NCBI RefSeq assembly: GCF_001625215.2
Contig: NC_030381.2
Coordinates: 55,353,214 to 55,417,213, forward strand
DNA: 64,000 nt
Reading direction: 5' to 3'
Origin: Daucus carota subsp. sativus
Taxonomy: Eukaryota > Streptophyta > Magnoliopsida > Apiales > Apiaceae
This document shows positions 63,102-64,000 of this stretch, one piece after another. Below the pieces are notes generated by a model. The model did not search any database. It was not told the DNA's origin and saw nothing but the letters and a program-made list of their open reading frames with translations. Each line of letters starts with the position of its first letter. Positions within the stretch are counted from its first letter, which is position 1. The position numbers and the translations under genes are program-made.

Positions 63102-63359
63102 TACTCCCTCCGTCCCTTGAGGCCTGAGTTATATACATTGGGGGACGGGACGCGGCACGGACTTTAATGCTCCTGTAAAGTATAGTTTTATAACTTATTT
63201 TTGAGATTTTTCTATTCTGAATAAAAGTTGGAATGCTATATTTTTATTTAGAATTTTTTTTAAAAAAATAAGGTATAAAACTATATTTTATAAGAGTATT
63301 GAAGTGCGTGTCGAGCAGTGAAAAAGAAACGTATAGAATTAAATGGGACAGAGGGAATA
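63102..63359. mobile_element. Stowaway MITE
   Basis: Starts TACTCCCTCCGTCCCTTGAG and ends TGGGACAGAGGGAATA, TA at both ends, 258 bp. The inner words TAAAGTATAGTTTTATAAC and TCTGAATAAAAGTT are shared with 37862-38100, so both belong to one subfamily. Confidence 0.88.
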
Positions 63360-63483
63360 TGGTTTTAGATTAACGGTTCATGTATAGAGTTCAAGATATG
63401 AAGAGTTATATTGGTTTAGAGTTTAAATTTTAGGATTTAGGGTTTAAGATTTAGCTCTATAATTTTGGATTTAAAAGTTAGCT

Positions 63484-64000
63484 CTACAACAAACAAGTCT
63501 ATTTACGACAAAAATCAAATCCGTTGTAAGATATTACTACAGACACCAAATCGTTGTAAGATATTATGATGATTTTTAATCTTTAAATTACGGCATAAGA
63601 AAGTTGGATAATACGAATTTTTCCGCGGGAAAAATGATGTCATGTACTGACGACGAATAGATCTATGTGTCGTAAATTACACATTTGAATATTTTTTCTA
63701 ATTAAAAAATAATCAAAAAGTGTACCAGCTCTTAGCGCAATACTGTTTTTGCATTGTAACTTACGACCGTTTCCATATTCGAAACTAGGTTAAACTTGTG
63801 ACATTTTATCATACTTACGACGGTGTTGAAAATTATGACATTTTCTTGAACTTATTGCTCGAGCAAAAACGACGAAATTTGTGCGTCGCAAATTTTGACG
63901 GATTTAGCATTTTGGGGTTTATGAATTGGAGTGCATGAATTAGCTGTTAGGGTAGGTTTTAGGATTATTTTTGAGGTTATTTGGTGCTTAGTATATATAT
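63484..64000. mobile_element. Probable CACTA-type element end, cut by the window edge
   Basis: CTCTACAACAAACAAGTC resembles the common plant end CACTACAACAAA with two changes. Many TACGAC, CGACGA and GTCGTAA words follow in both orientations (63510-63900), as expected of a CACTA sub-terminal region. The element would continue beyond 64000. Confidence 0.5.

Noticed and set aside
63484..64000. Possible LTR retrotransposon
   Set aside because: No TG...CA ends, primer-binding site or polypurine tract seen; the words fit a CACTA sub-terminal region better.

Overview
This window is nuclear DNA from a flowering plant, most likely a core eudicot. The genes are rich in short GT-AG introns with AT-rich interiors. 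The proteins match plant-specific families, and the gaps are filled with typical plant miniature transposons (hAT, Stowaway, Tourist, Mutator and CACTA types) and microsatellites. I cannot fix the species from sequence alone.

I can reconstruct eight protein-coding loci exon by exon, with reading phase kept across every junction. On the minus strand, the left edge carries the first two exons of mitochondrial complex I subunit NDUFA9 (164-599). On the plus strand follow: an RH16/Dbp9-type DEAD-box RNA helicase (2600-11926, 15 exons); a PfkB-family kinase that best fits plant pseudouridine kinase (13563-18192, 13 exons); a 7.6 kb gene-poor stretch; a YUCCA flavin monooxygenase of the YUC8 type (25951-27770); a chloroplast LPA1/Rep27-domain protein (29388-31478); a DUF3741/DUF4378 protein of the LONGIFOLIA/TRM group (37365-42891); a secreted GDSL esterase/lipase (46311-48169); and a 16-exon RNI-type leucine-rich-repeat protein (50761-59966). 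After about 60 kb the window holds only transposon debris.

The genes form no operon or common pathway: they cover respiration, ribosome assembly, nucleoside salvage, auxin synthesis, photosystem assembly, microtubule/cell shape, and the cell surface. The order YUC8, LPA1-like, DUF3741/4378, GDSL recalls the Arabidopsis order At4g28720-At4g28780 as I remember it, which suggests a conserved block.

The most interesting candidate is the LRR protein. Its N-terminus reads as an Elongin-BC box followed by a Cul2-box-like motif and an Elongin-A-like tryptophan segment, ahead of nine or so LRRs. That is the layout of animal LRR-type cullin substrate receptors, which I do not know to be described for plants. 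Other points worth a look are a three-deep transposon nest in the last helicase intron, several miniature transposons with intact target duplications, a Mutator-like foldback enclosing Stowaway-like arms, one MITE family present in introns of two different genes, and a GC-AG intron in the kinase.
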